From NCBI RefSeq assembly GCF_023150065.1, contig NZ_JAKLLN010000019.1, forward strand, positions 44,885 through 108,884: DNA of 64,000 nt, given 5' to 3'. Below are positions 17,835 through 26,919 of the stretch, piece after piece; the first letter of the stretch is position 1; each line of letters begins with the position of its first letter. Made by a program: the position numbers and the translations under genes. The notes beneath the pieces were generated by a model, which did not search any database, was not told where the DNA came from, and was given only the letters and a program-made list of their open reading frames with translations. The stretch comes from Zoogloea sp. (lineage in GTDB: Bacteria > Pseudomonadota > Gammaproteobacteria > Burkholderiales > Rhodocyclaceae).

Positions 17835-18605
17835 TCATCGGGAGCCCGAAATTGTGCTCTCCCCCATTGTGGACGGCCCTATTGTGGAAAGCCGCAGGCC
17901 TGGCACCTCCACCACCAGCCGGCGCACCAGCTCGATGCCAGCAGGATCGATGCGGGCCCCCAGCGCCAGCACCTCCACCCCCGCCGCCATCGCGGCGCGC
18001 AGGGCCTGGCCGTAGTCCGGGTCGATGTGGTCGGCCGGGCGCACTGCATCCACGTCGGAGCGCTGCACGCAGAACACCAGCACCGCCCGATGCCCGGCCG
18101 CCACCATGGCCGACATCTCGCGCAGGTGCCGGGCGCCACGGGTGGTCACCGCATCGGGAAAATAGCCGATGCGCCCTTCCACCGCGGCGGTGACGTTCTT
18201 CACCTCCAGGTAACAGTCGGGCCGCCCGGCCCCCTGCAGCAGGAAGTCGATGCGGCTGCCCTCACCGTACTTCACCTCCGGCCGGATCCGTTCATAGCCC
18301 CCCAGCTCCGGCACACCCCCGCCCTCGATGGCCTCGCGGACCAGGGCGTTGCTGCGCCCGGTGTGTACGCCCACGATCACCCCCGGCGCGGTTTCCACCA
18401 GCTCCCAGGTCCACGCCAGCTTGCGTGCCGGGTTGGCGGCCGGCGACAGCCACACCCGGCTGCCCGGCGTCTTGCAGCCCTGCATGGAGCCGGTGTTGGG
18501 GCAATGGGCGGTGAGCAGCTGCCCGTCGGCCGTCTCCACGTCGGCCAGGAAACGCTGGTAACGGCGCAGCAGGCGCGCCTCGAGAAGGGGGCTGGGAAAA
18601 CGCAT
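17835..18605 (-). CDS. sfsA: Sugar fermentation stimulation protein homologue SfsA
   Basis: Protein of 256 aa with the family hallmarks FLADVETADGQLLTAHCPNTGSM near the N-terminus, RIDFLLQG and CYLEVKNVT in the nuclease-like core, and DAVTTRGARHLREM. The SfsA fold has a DNA-binding OB part and a PD-(D/E)xK-like part; its cellular role is poorly defined. Start 18605 (MRFPSPLLEARLLRRY) is chosen; the longer frame lacks similarity. Confidence 0.93.
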   Translation of the reverse strand: MRFPSPLLEARLLRRYQRFLADVETADGQLLTAHCPNTGSMQGCKTPGSRVWLSPAANPARKLAWTWELVETAPGVIVGVHTGRSNALVREAIEGGGVPELGGYERIRPEVKYGEGSRIDFLLQGAGRPDCYLEVKNVTAAVEGRIGYFPDAVTTRGARHLREMSAMVAAGHRAVLVFCVQRSDVDAVRPADHIDPDYGQALRAAMAAGVEVLALGARIDPAGIELVRRLVVEVPGLRLSTIGPSTMGESTISGSR

Positions 18606-18675
18606 GGCGGGCGACCCGGTGGAGGGAAGCCGCCATGATGGCAGGGGCGGCAGGCACCCCGCCAGTGCCCGGGCC

Positions 18676-21276
18676 CTAGGCGCTGACGATCCCGGTCTCG
18701 TCACCCAGGCGCGCCGACAGCTTGTCGGCCGACAGCAACAACAGGAGCTCGCCGCCCTGGCCGCCCTCGGTCTTGACGATGCTGTCCACCAGGCTGGCGC
18801 TGCCCTGGAAGAGGCCGGCCACCGGCTGGATCAGGGACACCGGGACTTCCGGGATCTCGCCCAGCTCGTCCACCAACAGGCCCAGGCGCTGGCCATTGGT
18901 GGCGCCACGGACGATGACGATCTGGCTCGGCGTGCCGGCGCGCTCGCCGTGCACGTAGTCGCGCAGGTCCACCACCATGATGGGATCGCCCTCGTACATC
19001 ACGCAGCCGCGCACGTGGGCGGGCAGCCCGGGCAAGGTGGTGATGCGCTGGACATCGATGGATTCGACGATGTCGCTGGAATGCATGCCGTACCAGCTGC
19101 CGCCGATATGGAAGGTGGCCAGCTCGACGGTGACATCGTCGGGCGTGCCCTTGAGGTGGCGGGTCACACCGCTGCGGGCGGCCGCCGGGGCAGGGGCGGT
19201 GGCGTGCTCGTCGGCGTCGGTGAGGGGGATCAGGACCACCGCCACCACGTCGTTGCGATAGGCGTCATCGGGGCCCTTGTACTCCCGGTAGCCGGCCGAC
19301 ATGCGCGCCGCCGCGGCATGAAAGCGCCCGGCGTGGGCCACGATGCCGCTGCAGGAGGCGCCGGGGGCGAGATCGAAATACTCGGTGGGCAGCTCGAGGC
19401 GGCTGCCCACGGCAGGCACGTCCGGGCCGGCACTGGCGATGACCAGCCCGTCCGGCCCGACGAACACGGCGATGCCCGCGTGGGCGTCGTCGGGCGCCGC
19501 CTCGGGCAGGCAGTCGGCGAGCATGGCCGACAACTGGGGGGCCGAATCGAAGACGATGGCAATGCCGCCGACCACCCGGTGGCTGCGCACCGGGTCACGC
19601 ACCGCCGCGCCGTAGATGTAGGTCGGACGACCGGCGTACAGGGGCGTCGGTGCAAAGGCCGAGACGCAATAGGCCTGGGGGTTGTCCAGGGCCAGGGTGC
19701 GCGCCACCCATTCATCCCCCAGCCTGCGCCCGACCAGCGTGGCGGCGTCGGCGGCGGACACCGCCACCACGCAGCCCTCCGCATCAAACAGGATGAGGTT
19801 GGCATACACGGTATAGAGCCCGTTGATGGTCTGCAGGATGGGCGTGAGGCGGGCCGCCGCCTCGGCCGGGGGCCGCGCACTGGCGAGGACCGTGCGGACG
19901 GCCGTGCTCAGGGCCCACCAACGGCAGTCATTGGCACGCTCGTAGAGATTGCGGTCCATGATGTCGATGGCCAGGCCGGCACGGGCGCCACAGTCACGCA
20001 GGATGGTGGACACCACGGTCTCGTGCAGATTGGCGATGGAGCGCTCGAAGATGTCCTTGGTGCGTGCGCCGGTATTGCTGATCTCCCACAGCAGGGTCTT
20101 GGAGAAGGACGCGTTGATGCCCTGGGCCGCCCGCCCCTGGCGGCAGCTCTGACGCACGTTACCGTTCCACACGGCACGGTTGAGCTCACGCTGGATGGCC
20201 TCGGCCTGGCGGGGGATGAGCTGCAGCGCCTCGGAGAACAGGGCCGGGCTGTCCATCACCCGGGCCAGCACCGCCGGCGGAATGTTCTCCAGGGCCCGGG
20301 CCGCCGGGGTCTCGAAAGCGTATTCGACGGGCACCATCACATGCCCCTGCCAGCCGGGGCCGAAGTAGCCCTGGTAGCCCCGGGTGGCGCGGGTGGCGGC
20401 CAGGTATTCGCGGCCGGCAAAGCGCAGCACCCGCGAGGGCACCGAGGCGTCGGCATCGAGCGGCGCACTCACGGGTACCTGCCAGGGGTCGCTGGACGCC
20501 ATGACGGTGCCGTGGGCATCCAGCAGGGTGATCACCGCCCAGTCGTCGTCGGCACACAGGTTGCGGAAGATGCGCTCGCATTCGTTCTGGAAGCGGAACA
20601 CCAGGCACAGCACCCCCACCGCCTCGCTGCGGCCCGCCGGGCAGACCCGCCAGGCGTAGATCAGGGCCGGCCCGCCGGGTTGCAGGTCGGTCGGCCCGTA
20701 ATGCTCCACGTAGGCTCCGTTGCTGCCGAGAGCCTCGTGCAGCAGCGGATCGTCCGACCGGGTGACGGGATGGGTCTCGTCGAGCTGGCACAGCACCTTG
20801 CCCTGCCGGTCGAGCAGCAGGATGTCGGCGTAGACCGAATACTTGGCCACGTACTCCCGGAAGCGGACCAGGATGCGCTGGCGCTCCCCCTCATCCTCCT
20901 CCCCACTGTCGCTGGCCGCTTCGGCATAGGCGCACAGGTCGCTGTCGGTGGCCAGAAAGCCGATGTCGGCGGTACGCTCGAAGAGGTTGCGTACCAGGAT
21001 GTCGATACTCACCTGGGCACGGGCCGCCAGGTCTTCGGCCACCTTGCGCCGGGACTCGGTGGCCAGGCTGTTGAGCAGGGTGCCGGTGAGCTGGGCGAAG
21101 GCCGCGCGCATCCCGGTGATCTCGGTGCCGGTGCCCGACAGCTGGCCCAGCACGGTCAGGTTGTCCCACACGGCCTGAAGGGTCTGGAGGGATTCCCGAT
21201 AGGTCTCCACCTCCGGCATGTGGCGCACCACGCGCGCCAGATCCCCTTCGAAATCCACGCCCTTCCAGTTCGTCAT
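18676..21276 (-). CDS. Soluble tandem-sensor protein with C-terminal CheW domain
   Basis: An 866-aa protein without signal peptide or membrane helix. Two repeated sensor halves are visible: each has a helical lead (SIDILVRNLFERTADIGFLA, then AIDIMDRNLYERANDCRWWA) followed by a Cache-like fold (YADILLLDRQGKVL; YANLILFDAEGCVV). A CheW domain occupies about 715-850 (FHIGGSWYGMHSSDIVESI, RGCVMYEGDPIMVVDLRDY, VDELGEIPEVP). There is no methyl-accepting coiled coil or kinase domain. It could link a cytoplasmic signal to a CheA array as a ligand-binding coupling protein; that role is inferred. Confidence 0.78.
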   Translation of the reverse strand: MTNWKGVDFEGDLARVVRHMPEVETYRESLQTLQAVWDNLTVLGQLSGTGTEITGMRAAFAQLTGTLLNSLATESRRKVAEDLAARAQVSIDILVRNLFERTADIGFLATDSDLCAYAEAASDSGEEDEGERQRILVRFREYVAKYSVYADILLLDRQGKVLCQLDETHPVTRSDDPLLHEALGSNGAYVEHYGPTDLQPGGPALIYAWRVCPAGRSEAVGVLCLVFRFQNECERIFRNLCADDDWAVITLLDAHGTVMASSDPWQVPVSAPLDADASVPSRVLRFAGREYLAATRATRGYQGYFGPGWQGHVMVPVEYAFETPAARALENIPPAVLARVMDSPALFSEALQLIPRQAEAIQRELNRAVWNGNVRQSCRQGRAAQGINASFSKTLLWEISNTGARTKDIFERSIANLHETVVSTILRDCGARAGLAIDIMDRNLYERANDCRWWALSTAVRTVLASARPPAEAAARLTPILQTINGLYTVYANLILFDAEGCVVAVSAADAATLVGRRLGDEWVARTLALDNPQAYCVSAFAPTPLYAGRPTYIYGAAVRDPVRSHRVVGGIAIVFDSAPQLSAMLADCLPEAAPDDAHAGIAVFVGPDGLVIASAGPDVPAVGSRLELPTEYFDLAPGASCSGIVAHAGRFHAAAARMSAGYREYKGPDDAYRNDVVAVVLIPLTDADEHATAPAPAAARSGVTRHLKGTPDDVTVELATFHIGGSWYGMHSSDIVESIDVQRITTLPGLPAHVRGCVMYEGDPIMVVDLRDYVHGERAGTPSQIVIVRGATNGQRLGLLVDELGEIPEVPVSLIQPVAGLFQGSASLVDSIVKTEGGQGGELLLLLSADKLSARLGDETGIVSA

Positions 21277-21500
21277 GCTCTGTCTCTCGGTTCAGGATTG
21301 CTGGAACAGCCCAACATTACGGCGGCAGGGAAAGCGGGTTGAGCCCTGGGAATAAAAAATTTCCGCAACGCAACAATCTGCGCGTTCCCTCTCCCCGCCA
21401 CTCCCTCATCGCCGTATCATCTGCCCGAGATGCAGACCGGATGCGGCTCTCGGGCCACCCCACCGCTCTGCGGCAGATCCGACTCCAGCCAGGCCAAGCC

Positions 21501-22187
21501 ATGCGTGAATCCACCTCCGCTGTCCCCCGGGAATTGCCGGACTACCTCCGGGATACCTACACCTGGGCTTACCTCGATCACCGTACCCTGCCCTGGCTCG
21601 ACCGCCCGGTGGTGGTGTCGGCCATTCTGTGGGGCAACGCCGACCGGCTGATGAGCCGGGCCGTGGCCGAGTTCCAGCCCGGCCAGCGCGTGCTGCAGGC
21701 GGCGGCGGTGTATGGAGATTTCTCGCCCCGGCTGGCCCGGCGGCTGGGCAACGAGGGCCAGTTGCTGGTGCTCGACGTGGCGCCCATCCAGATCGCCAAC
21801 ACCCATCGCAAACTGGCCCCCTGGCCCGCCAGCACCCAGGCCCAGGTGGCCGACCTCACCGAACCGGTGGGGCGCAGCTTTGACGGCGTGTGCTGCTTCT
21901 TCCTGCTCCACGAGGTGCCCGCCACGGCCCGCCGCCGCATCGTGACCAACCTCCTCAACGCCGTGGAGCCGGGCGGCAAGATCGTCTTCGTGGACTATCA
22001 CAAGCCGCGCTGGTGGCACCCCATGGGGCCGGCGATGGCCCTGGTGTTCCGCTACCTGGAGCCCTTCGCCAACTCGCTGCTGGAAGAGTCGATCGACACC
22101 CTGGTGCCCGAAACCGCCGGTTTCGAATGGCGCAAGGAGACCTTCTTCGGCGGGCTGTACCAGAAGGTGGTGGGGATCCGCCGCTGA
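21501..22187 (+). CDS. rquA: RquA-like rhodoquinone biosynthesis methyltransferase homologue
   Basis: Class I SAM-methyltransferase-like protein, 228 aa. Segments YLRDTYTWAYLD, VVVSAILWGNADRLM and VLQAAAVYGDFSPRLARRLG match RquA, where VYGD replaces the usual glycine-rich SAM motif. RquA converts ubiquinone to rhodoquinone, an electron carrier for fumarate respiration at low O2. The ATG at 21501 directly precedes the homologous part; an upstream frame from 21339 is not conserved. Ubiquinone methyltransferase UbiE and other UbiE-like enzymes are the alternative. Confidence 0.8.
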   Translation: MRESTSAVPRELPDYLRDTYTWAYLDHRTLPWLDRPVVVSAILWGNADRLMSRAVAEFQPGQRVLQAAAVYGDFSPRLARRLGNEGQLLVLDVAPIQIANTHRKLAPWPASTQAQVADLTEPVGRSFDGVCCFFLLHEVPATARRRIVTNLLNAVEPGGKIVFVDYHKPRWWHPMGPAMALVFRYLEPFANSLLEESIDTLVPETAGFEWRKETFFGGLYQKVVGIRR

Positions 22188-22203
22188 GGGCGGGCCCCCG
22201 CGC

Positions 22204-23007
22204 TCACCCTGCCAGGCGGTCCAGACAGGCGGAGATGGCGGGCAGGCCTTCCCGGATCGCCGCCGGGCCCGGGGCCAGCAGGATGGCCGACTTGATCTCC
22301 ACCACCTGGCCGTTGGCCACCGCCGGAATGGCGTCCCAGCCGGGCCGGGCGGTCACGTGGGCAGGCTGGAAGTGCTTGCCGCACCACGACCCGATGATCA
22401 GATCCGGCGCCCGGGGAATGACCACCGACGCATCCGCCAGGATGCGCTCGCGGGCGTTGGGATGCACCGACAGTTCGCCAAAGCAGTCCTCGCCGCCGGC
22501 GATGCCGATCAGCTCCGACACCCAGCGGATGCCGGTGATCAGCGGGTCGTTCCACTCTTCAAAGTAAACCCGGGGGCGCCGCCCCAGCCGCGCTGCGCGG
22601 GCCTCGCCGGCGGCACGCACGGTGGCGATGGTCTGCTCCAGTTCGGCCACCAGCGCCAGGGCCCGGGCCTCGGCCCCCACCAGGCGCCCCACCGTCTCGA
22701 TCATGGCCAGGATGCCCTCCACGCTGCGGTGGTTGAATACATGCACGGCCACCCCGGCCTTCACCAGATCGCGGGCGATGTCGCCCTGCAGATCGGAGAA
22801 GGCCAGCACCAGATCGGGCGCCACGGCCAGGATGCGTTCGATCTTGGCGCTGGAGAAGCCGCTGACCTTGGGCTTCTCCTTGCGCGCCCGGGGCGGGTGG
22901 GTGGTGAAGCCGGAGATGCCGGCGATGCGCGCCTCCTCGCCAAGCAGGTAGAGCACCTCGACGGTTTCGGTGGACAGGCAGACGATGCGCTGGGGCAGAC
23001 GGGACAT
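22204..23007 (-). CDS. BtuF-like cobalamin-binding protein lacking a signal peptide
   Basis: A 267-aa periplasmic-binding-protein-fold domain (PF01497 type): RIVCLSTETVEVLYLLGEEARIAGISG, APDLVLAFSDLQGD, GEDCFGELSVHPNARERI, APDLIIGSWCGKHF. It begins directly with the fold, so it may be cytoplasmic, or its export signal is missing. It is the last gene of the cobalamin block, 38 bp downstream of a secreted protein gene. A full-length BtuF with signal peptide lies two genes upstream. Confidence 0.82.
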   Translation of the reverse strand: MSRLPQRIVCLSTETVEVLYLLGEEARIAGISGFTTHPPRARKEKPKVSGFSSAKIERILAVAPDLVLAFSDLQGDIARDLVKAGVAVHVFNHRSVEGILAMIETVGRLVGAEARALALVAELEQTIATVRAAGEARAARLGRRPRVYFEEWNDPLITGIRWVSELIGIAGGEDCFGELSVHPNARERILADASVVIPRAPDLIIGSWCGKHFQPAHVTARPGWDAIPAVANGQVVEIKSAILLAPGPAAIREGLPAISACLDRLAG

Positions 23008-23045
23008 GGGCGTTTCCGGGGATTAACAGTGGGACTCAGCAGGGC

Positions 23046-24083
23046 TCAACGAGGAAAAGGCGCCGGGCAGGCTTGGGCATCCCTGGCCGGATCGCACAGC
23101 TGCACCGGGGCCAGGAAGGCCTCGGCAGCGAGCCGGGGCTCCTGCGCGGCGGCCAGCACGGCCTGTGCATCACCAGCGGGCAGGCGCCAGGCGCGCTGCA
23201 CCACGTAGAGCCAGTCCGGCCCCTCGATGGCCTTCACCACGGCCAGCTCGGCATAGTTGGTGTCGGGCACCCGGGGGCACACCAGGAAAGTCTGGGCCAC
23301 CACGCCATGGGGCGCGTTGGCGCCGGGCGGCAGCAGGCTCACCTCGCCCGGCGGCACGCCGCAGCGGGTGGCGCGGCTGCGCTGCATGCCCTCCAGCAGC
23401 ATCAGCGCCTGGCCGCCCGACTTGCTGCGCGGCAGGCCCTGCACGGCGACCAGCTGGGTCCACTCGCGAATGCTCTCCCCCAGGGGCACGAACTCGGCGC
23501 TCCAGTTGCGGGGCGTGCTCTCGTTGGATGCCGGCACGCTATCGGCGGGCAGGGGCAGGTTGAGCCAGCGCACGCCACCAGCGGCAAGCTCCTGGCGACG
23601 GGCAGCGGCCAGTTCGCGCAGGCGCCGGAAGGGCGGATCGAGCTCGGCCTGGAAGTCGGCCCCCGCGCTGTCGGCCACCAGCACCCGGGAGTTGTCCTTC
23701 TCGAAGCGGTACCACACGTCGTACTGACGCGCCGCGCCGCAGGCCTGCACGGTCCACTGCTCGAGGGCGTGGTGCACATGGCGCGGCCGGGTTTCGAGCA
23801 GGTCGGGGGCGGCCTGGGCCGTCGCGGTGACGCGGACATCCTGGCAGGGCTTGGCTGCGCGGGCCTCGTGAGCCTTGATGGCCTCGATCACCTGGCGCTG
23901 GGCCGCGGCCATGCGCCAGGCGCCGGCATAGCCCGGCACCAGCCGCTCGTCGGCAGGAACGGCCGCCACCTGGCCGATGCGGGTGACGATTTCACCGGGG
24001 ATGGGCCCGGGCCCCGCCCCAGGCTCGACCGCGCCGGCCGTGCTCAGGCCCAGCGCCAGCAGCGTGGCAAGGCGCCACCTCAT
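23046..24083 (-). CDS. Exported protein of unknown function in cobalamin cluster
   Basis: This 345-aa product has a signal peptide (MRWRLATLLALGLSTAGAVE). The mature part contains several cysteines and a region PCQDVRVTATAQAAPDLL ... ALEQWTVQACGAARQYDVWY, then RSRATRCGVPPGEVSLLPPG. No family is recognised. It overlaps the btuF-like gene by 4 bp (ATGA), so it is translationally coupled and probably functions with it, possibly in cobalamin acquisition. Confidence 0.65.
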   Translation of the reverse strand: MRWRLATLLALGLSTAGAVEPGAGPGPIPGEIVTRIGQVAAVPADERLVPGYAGAWRMAAAQRQVIEAIKAHEARAAKPCQDVRVTATAQAAPDLLETRPRHVHHALEQWTVQACGAARQYDVWYRFEKDNSRVLVADSAGADFQAELDPPFRRLRELAAARRQELAAGGVRWLNLPLPADSVPASNESTPRNWSAEFVPLGESIREWTQLVAVQGLPRSKSGGQALMLLEGMQRSRATRCGVPPGEVSLLPPGANAPHGVVAQTFLVCPRVPDTNYAELAVVKAIEGPDWLYVVQRAWRLPAGDAQAVLAAAQEPRLAAEAFLAPVQLCDPARDAQACPAPFPR

Positions 24084-24955
24084 CGCCGCGCCCGCGCCTC
24101 GTCGAGCTGGCCGCACAGGCGCTCGGCGCCGTCGAGGATGCGCGGCGTGTGGCGCTGGATCTGGTCCGGCGGGATGAAGAACAGGTTGCCGCGACTGACC
24201 GCCTGCAGCTTGCCCCATTGGCGCCAGTCGTCCAGCCATTCCGGCCGGGCCTCACCCATGCCGCTGGCAACGATCACCTCCGGCGCCGCGGCCAGCACGG
24301 CCTCGGTGTCGATGGTCGGGGCCAGCACCGGCAGGCGGGCAAAAACGTTTTCACCGCCGCACAGGCGGATCACGTCGGAGATCAGATGTTCGCCGTTGAT
24401 GGTCATCAGCGGGCGGTTCCAGATCTCATAGAAGGTACGCACCTTGGGCCGACTGGAATAGCGGGCCTGCAGGGCGGCGTGGCGCTCGCGAAAGGCCTTG
24501 GCGGCCCCGTCGGCCACGGCCTCGGTGCCGGCCAGCCGGCCCATCTGCGACAGGCTGCGGGCCACGTCCTCGATCTTGCGCGGTTCGTTGATGAAGACCG
24601 GGATGCCCAGCCCGCGCAGCTTGTCCAGGTGGGCGTCGCGGTTGCCGCTCTTCCAGGCCACCACCAGGTCGGGCTTGAGGGCTACAACCTTTTCCATGTC
24701 CACCGAGGTGTAGCCGCCCACCCGGACCACCTTCCGGGCGGCCTCCGGGTAGTCGCTGTACTGCACGACGCCCACCACCTTGTCGCCCGCGCCGGCGGCA
24801 TACAGCAGCTCGGTCACGTGGGGCGCCAGGCTGACGATGCGGCGGGCGGGCTGGGCCAGGCGGATGCTCTGCCCCAGATCATCGGTGACATCGACGACCG
24901 CGCTGGCCAGGCTGGAGACGAACAGGAGGCCAAGGGCCAGGAGGGTGTGACGCAT
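24080..24955 (-). CDS. btuF: Cobalamin-binding periplasmic protein BtuF-like
   Basis: Periplasmic binding protein of 291 aa. Signal peptide MRHTLLALGLLFVSSLASA, then VTDDLGQSIRLAQPARRIVSLAPHV, ALKPDLVVAWKSGN, IWNRPLMTINGEHLISDVIRLCGGENVF, TIDTEAVLAAAPEVIVASG. This matches B12/corrinoid binding proteins of the BtuF family. No btuC or btuD is nearby, so it must work with a permease elsewhere. It sits 22 bp after cobC in a presumed operon with cbiB. Confidence 0.9.
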   Translation of the reverse strand: MRHTLLALGLLFVSSLASAVVDVTDDLGQSIRLAQPARRIVSLAPHVTELLYAAGAGDKVVGVVQYSDYPEAARKVVRVGGYTSVDMEKVVALKPDLVVAWKSGNRDAHLDKLRGLGIPVFINEPRKIEDVARSLSQMGRLAGTEAVADGAAKAFRERHAALQARYSSRPKVRTFYEIWNRPLMTINGEHLISDVIRLCGGENVFARLPVLAPTIDTEAVLAAAPEVIVASGMGEARPEWLDDWRQWGKLQAVSRGNLFFIPPDQIQRHTPRILDGAERLCGQLDEARARR

Positions 24956-24977
24956 GGGGGGAGTACTCCCTGTGAAA

Positions 24978-25949
24978 TCAGGATTCGGCAAGGGCCGCGG
25001 CGAGGCGCGCCCATTCGGATTCGGAGGCCGGCAACCCAAAGCGCAAGCCGGCCGGTGCCTCGAACAGGCGGGTCAGGATGCCCTGCGCGGCAAGCTGCTC
25101 ATGGAGGGCGCGGGCGCGGGGTGTCGGACGCCACTGGAACAGCGCAGTTCCCCCGCCACCGCCGAGGCCATGGGCGTCGAGCAGATCTGCCAGCCGGCGG
25201 CTGTGGTCGGCCAGGCTGCGCCGGGCCTCGGCCTGCCAGGCCATGTCCGCCAGCGCTGCGGCTGTCACCCGGCGTGCCGGGCCCGATACCGCCCACGGCC
25301 CGAGCCGCTCGGCCAGCGCCTCCAGCACGCGGGCCTCGGCAAACACAAAGCCCACCCGGGCCCCGGCCAGGCCGAAGAACTTGCCCACCGAGCGCAGCAC
25401 CACCAGGCCGGGCCGACCTGCATGGGGCACAAGGCTGTCGGCGGGGTCGGCATCGATGAAGGCCTCGTCCACGATCAGGCAGCCGCCCCGGGCGGCCAGG
25501 TCGGCATGCCAGCCCAGCAGCTGATCCCGCGAAAAGCGCTGACCGTCTGGGTTGTTGGGCTGGACCAGGAGCAGGATGTCCGCCTCGCCCAGTGCGGCCG
25601 CGATCTGCTCGGCGGCAACGGCCCGGATCTGATGCCCGCGCCAGGCATGGGGATGCTCGGCATAGGTCGGCGCCAGGGTGAGCACCCGCGCCGGCGCAAA
25701 GCACGTCGGCAAGGCCTGGATGGCCGCCTGGGAACCTGCCACCGGCAGCAACAGGGAGTTGCCGTAAAAAGCAGCGGCGGCCGCCTCCAGCCCGTCGTCC
25801 GTCTCGGGCAGGCGCTGCCACACCTCGGGCGCCAACGGCGGCGCAGGATAGGCGCGCGGATTGATCCCGGTGGACAGGTCCACCCACTCCGCCAGCGGAA
25901 TGCCGTAGCGCCGGGCAGCCTGGCGCAGACGCCCGCCGTGCTCAAGCAT
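24978..25949 (-). CDS. cobC: L-threonine-O-3-phosphate decarboxylase
   Basis: PLP enzyme of 323 aa that makes aminopropanol phosphate for the cobalamin nucleotide loop (CobD of Salmonella, CobC in Pseudomonas naming). Seen: [20 protein letters not shown] and [12 protein letters not shown] at the N-terminus; [22 protein letters not shown]; and [19 protein letters not shown], where the Lys is the probable PLP Schiff base. It overlaps cbiB by 8 bp. HisC is a related fold, but the N-terminal motif and context favour this function. Confidence 0.92.
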   Translation of the reverse strand: MLEHGGRLRQAARRYGIPLAEWVDLSTGINPRAYPAPPLAPEVWQRLPETDDGLEAAAAAFYGNSLLLPVAGSQAAIQALPTCFAPARVLTLAPTYAEHPHAWRGHQIRAVAAEQIAAALGEADILLLVQPNNPDGQRFSRDQLLGWHADLAARGGCLIVDEAFIDADPADSLVPHAGRPGLVVLRSVGKFFGLAGARVGFVFAEARVLEALAERLGPWAVSGPARRVTAAALADMAWQAEARRSLADHSRRLADLLDAHGLGGGGGTALFQWRPTPRARALHEQLAAQGILTRLFEAPAGLRFGLPASESEWARLAAALAES

Positions 25950-26880
25950 GGATCAGCGCACTCACCGCCGCCACGGCCAGCACCCACAGCCACACGCCAT
26001 TGCTGACCAGGGCCAGGGCCTTGTCGATGTCCGCGGCCCGGGCCGGCGCGCCGGCCCCCAGGGGCGGGCGGCTTTCGAGCTGACCGTGGTAGATCGCCGG
26101 CCCCCCCAGGCTCACATCCAGGGCACCGGCACCCGCCGCCATCACCGGGCCGGCGTTGGGGCTGTCCCAGGCCGGCGCCTGGGTGCGCCAGCAGCGCAGG
26201 GCGTTGGCCGTATGCCCGAGCAAGGCATAGCTCAGGGCGGTGAGCCGGGCGGGAATGAAGTTGAGCACGTCGTCGATGCGCGCCGCAGCCCAGCCGAAAT
26301 GCAGGTAACGCTCGGTGCGGTAGCCCCACATGGCATCCAGGGTGTTGGCCAGGCGGAACATCAAGGCCCCCGGGCCGCCCAGCAGGGCAAACCAGAACAG
26401 GGCACCGAACACCGCGTCGTTGCCGTTCTCGAGCACCGACTCGACGGTGGCCTTGGCCACGCCCGACTCATCCAGCTCTGCGGTATCGCGGGAGACGATC
26501 CAGGACAGGCGCTGACGGGCGCCGGCCAGGTCGCCCTGCGCCAGAGGCACCGCCACCGCCCGGGCGTGCTCGGCCAGGCTGCGCCCCCCCACGGCGAAGT
26601 ACAGCAGGCCCACATCCACCACCACGCCCAGCCACACATGGGCTTCCTTGAGAGAGCCGGCCAGCGCCACCCACGGCAGCACCGCCACGCTCCAGGCCAG
26701 CAGGCCCGCGCCCCGGTGGCTGCCCACGCGGCGCATCAACCGCTCGACGGCCGCGGCATAGCGCCCGAACCCCACCAGGGGATGAAAACGCCGCGGCTCA
26801 CCGAAGAGGCGGTCAAGGGACAGCCCCAGCAGCATGGGCACGGCAACAGGAAACAGGGCGGCGAGGAGCAGGGCGAGCAT
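25942..26880 (-). CDS. cbiB: Adenosylcobinamide-phosphate synthase
   Basis: A 312-aa integral membrane protein that joins cobyric acid and aminopropanol (phosphate). It has hydrophobic helices and family motifs [62 protein letters not shown] and [20 protein letters not shown]. First gene of the minus-strand cobalamin operon; only 39 bp separate it from divergent cobQ, leaving no room for a long riboswitch. Confidence 0.94.
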   Translation of the reverse strand: MLALLLAALFPVAVPMLLGLSLDRLFGEPRRFHPLVGFGRYAAAVERLMRRVGSHRGAGLLAWSVAVLPWVALAGSLKEAHVWLGVVVDVGLLYFAVGGRSLAEHARAVAVPLAQGDLAGARQRLSWIVSRDTAELDESGVAKATVESVLENGNDAVFGALFWFALLGGPGALMFRLANTLDAMWGYRTERYLHFGWAAARIDDVLNFIPARLTALSYALLGHTANALRCWRTQAPAWDSPNAGPVMAAGAGALDVSLGGPAIYHGQLESRPPLGAGAPARAADIDKALALVSNGVWLWVLAVAAVSALIHA

Positions 26881-26919
26881 GGGATAATCAAAGGCTTATT
26901 GCACCCTGGATTGTAAGTC

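Noticed and set aside
15549..18638. Plus-strand open frame of 1029 codons
   Set aside because: It lies in another frame of the tsx-like gene and then antisense to dctA and sfsA; low-complexity Gly/His/Gln composition is typical of a GC-rich shadow frame.
18604..21342. Plus-strand open frame of 912 codons
   Set aside because: Exact antisense of the tandem-sensor CheW gene, with no recognisable domain and shadow-type composition.
26881..26919. Cobalamin riboswitch between cbiB and cobQ
   Set aside because: The gap is only 39 bp, far too short, and no B12-box is visible.
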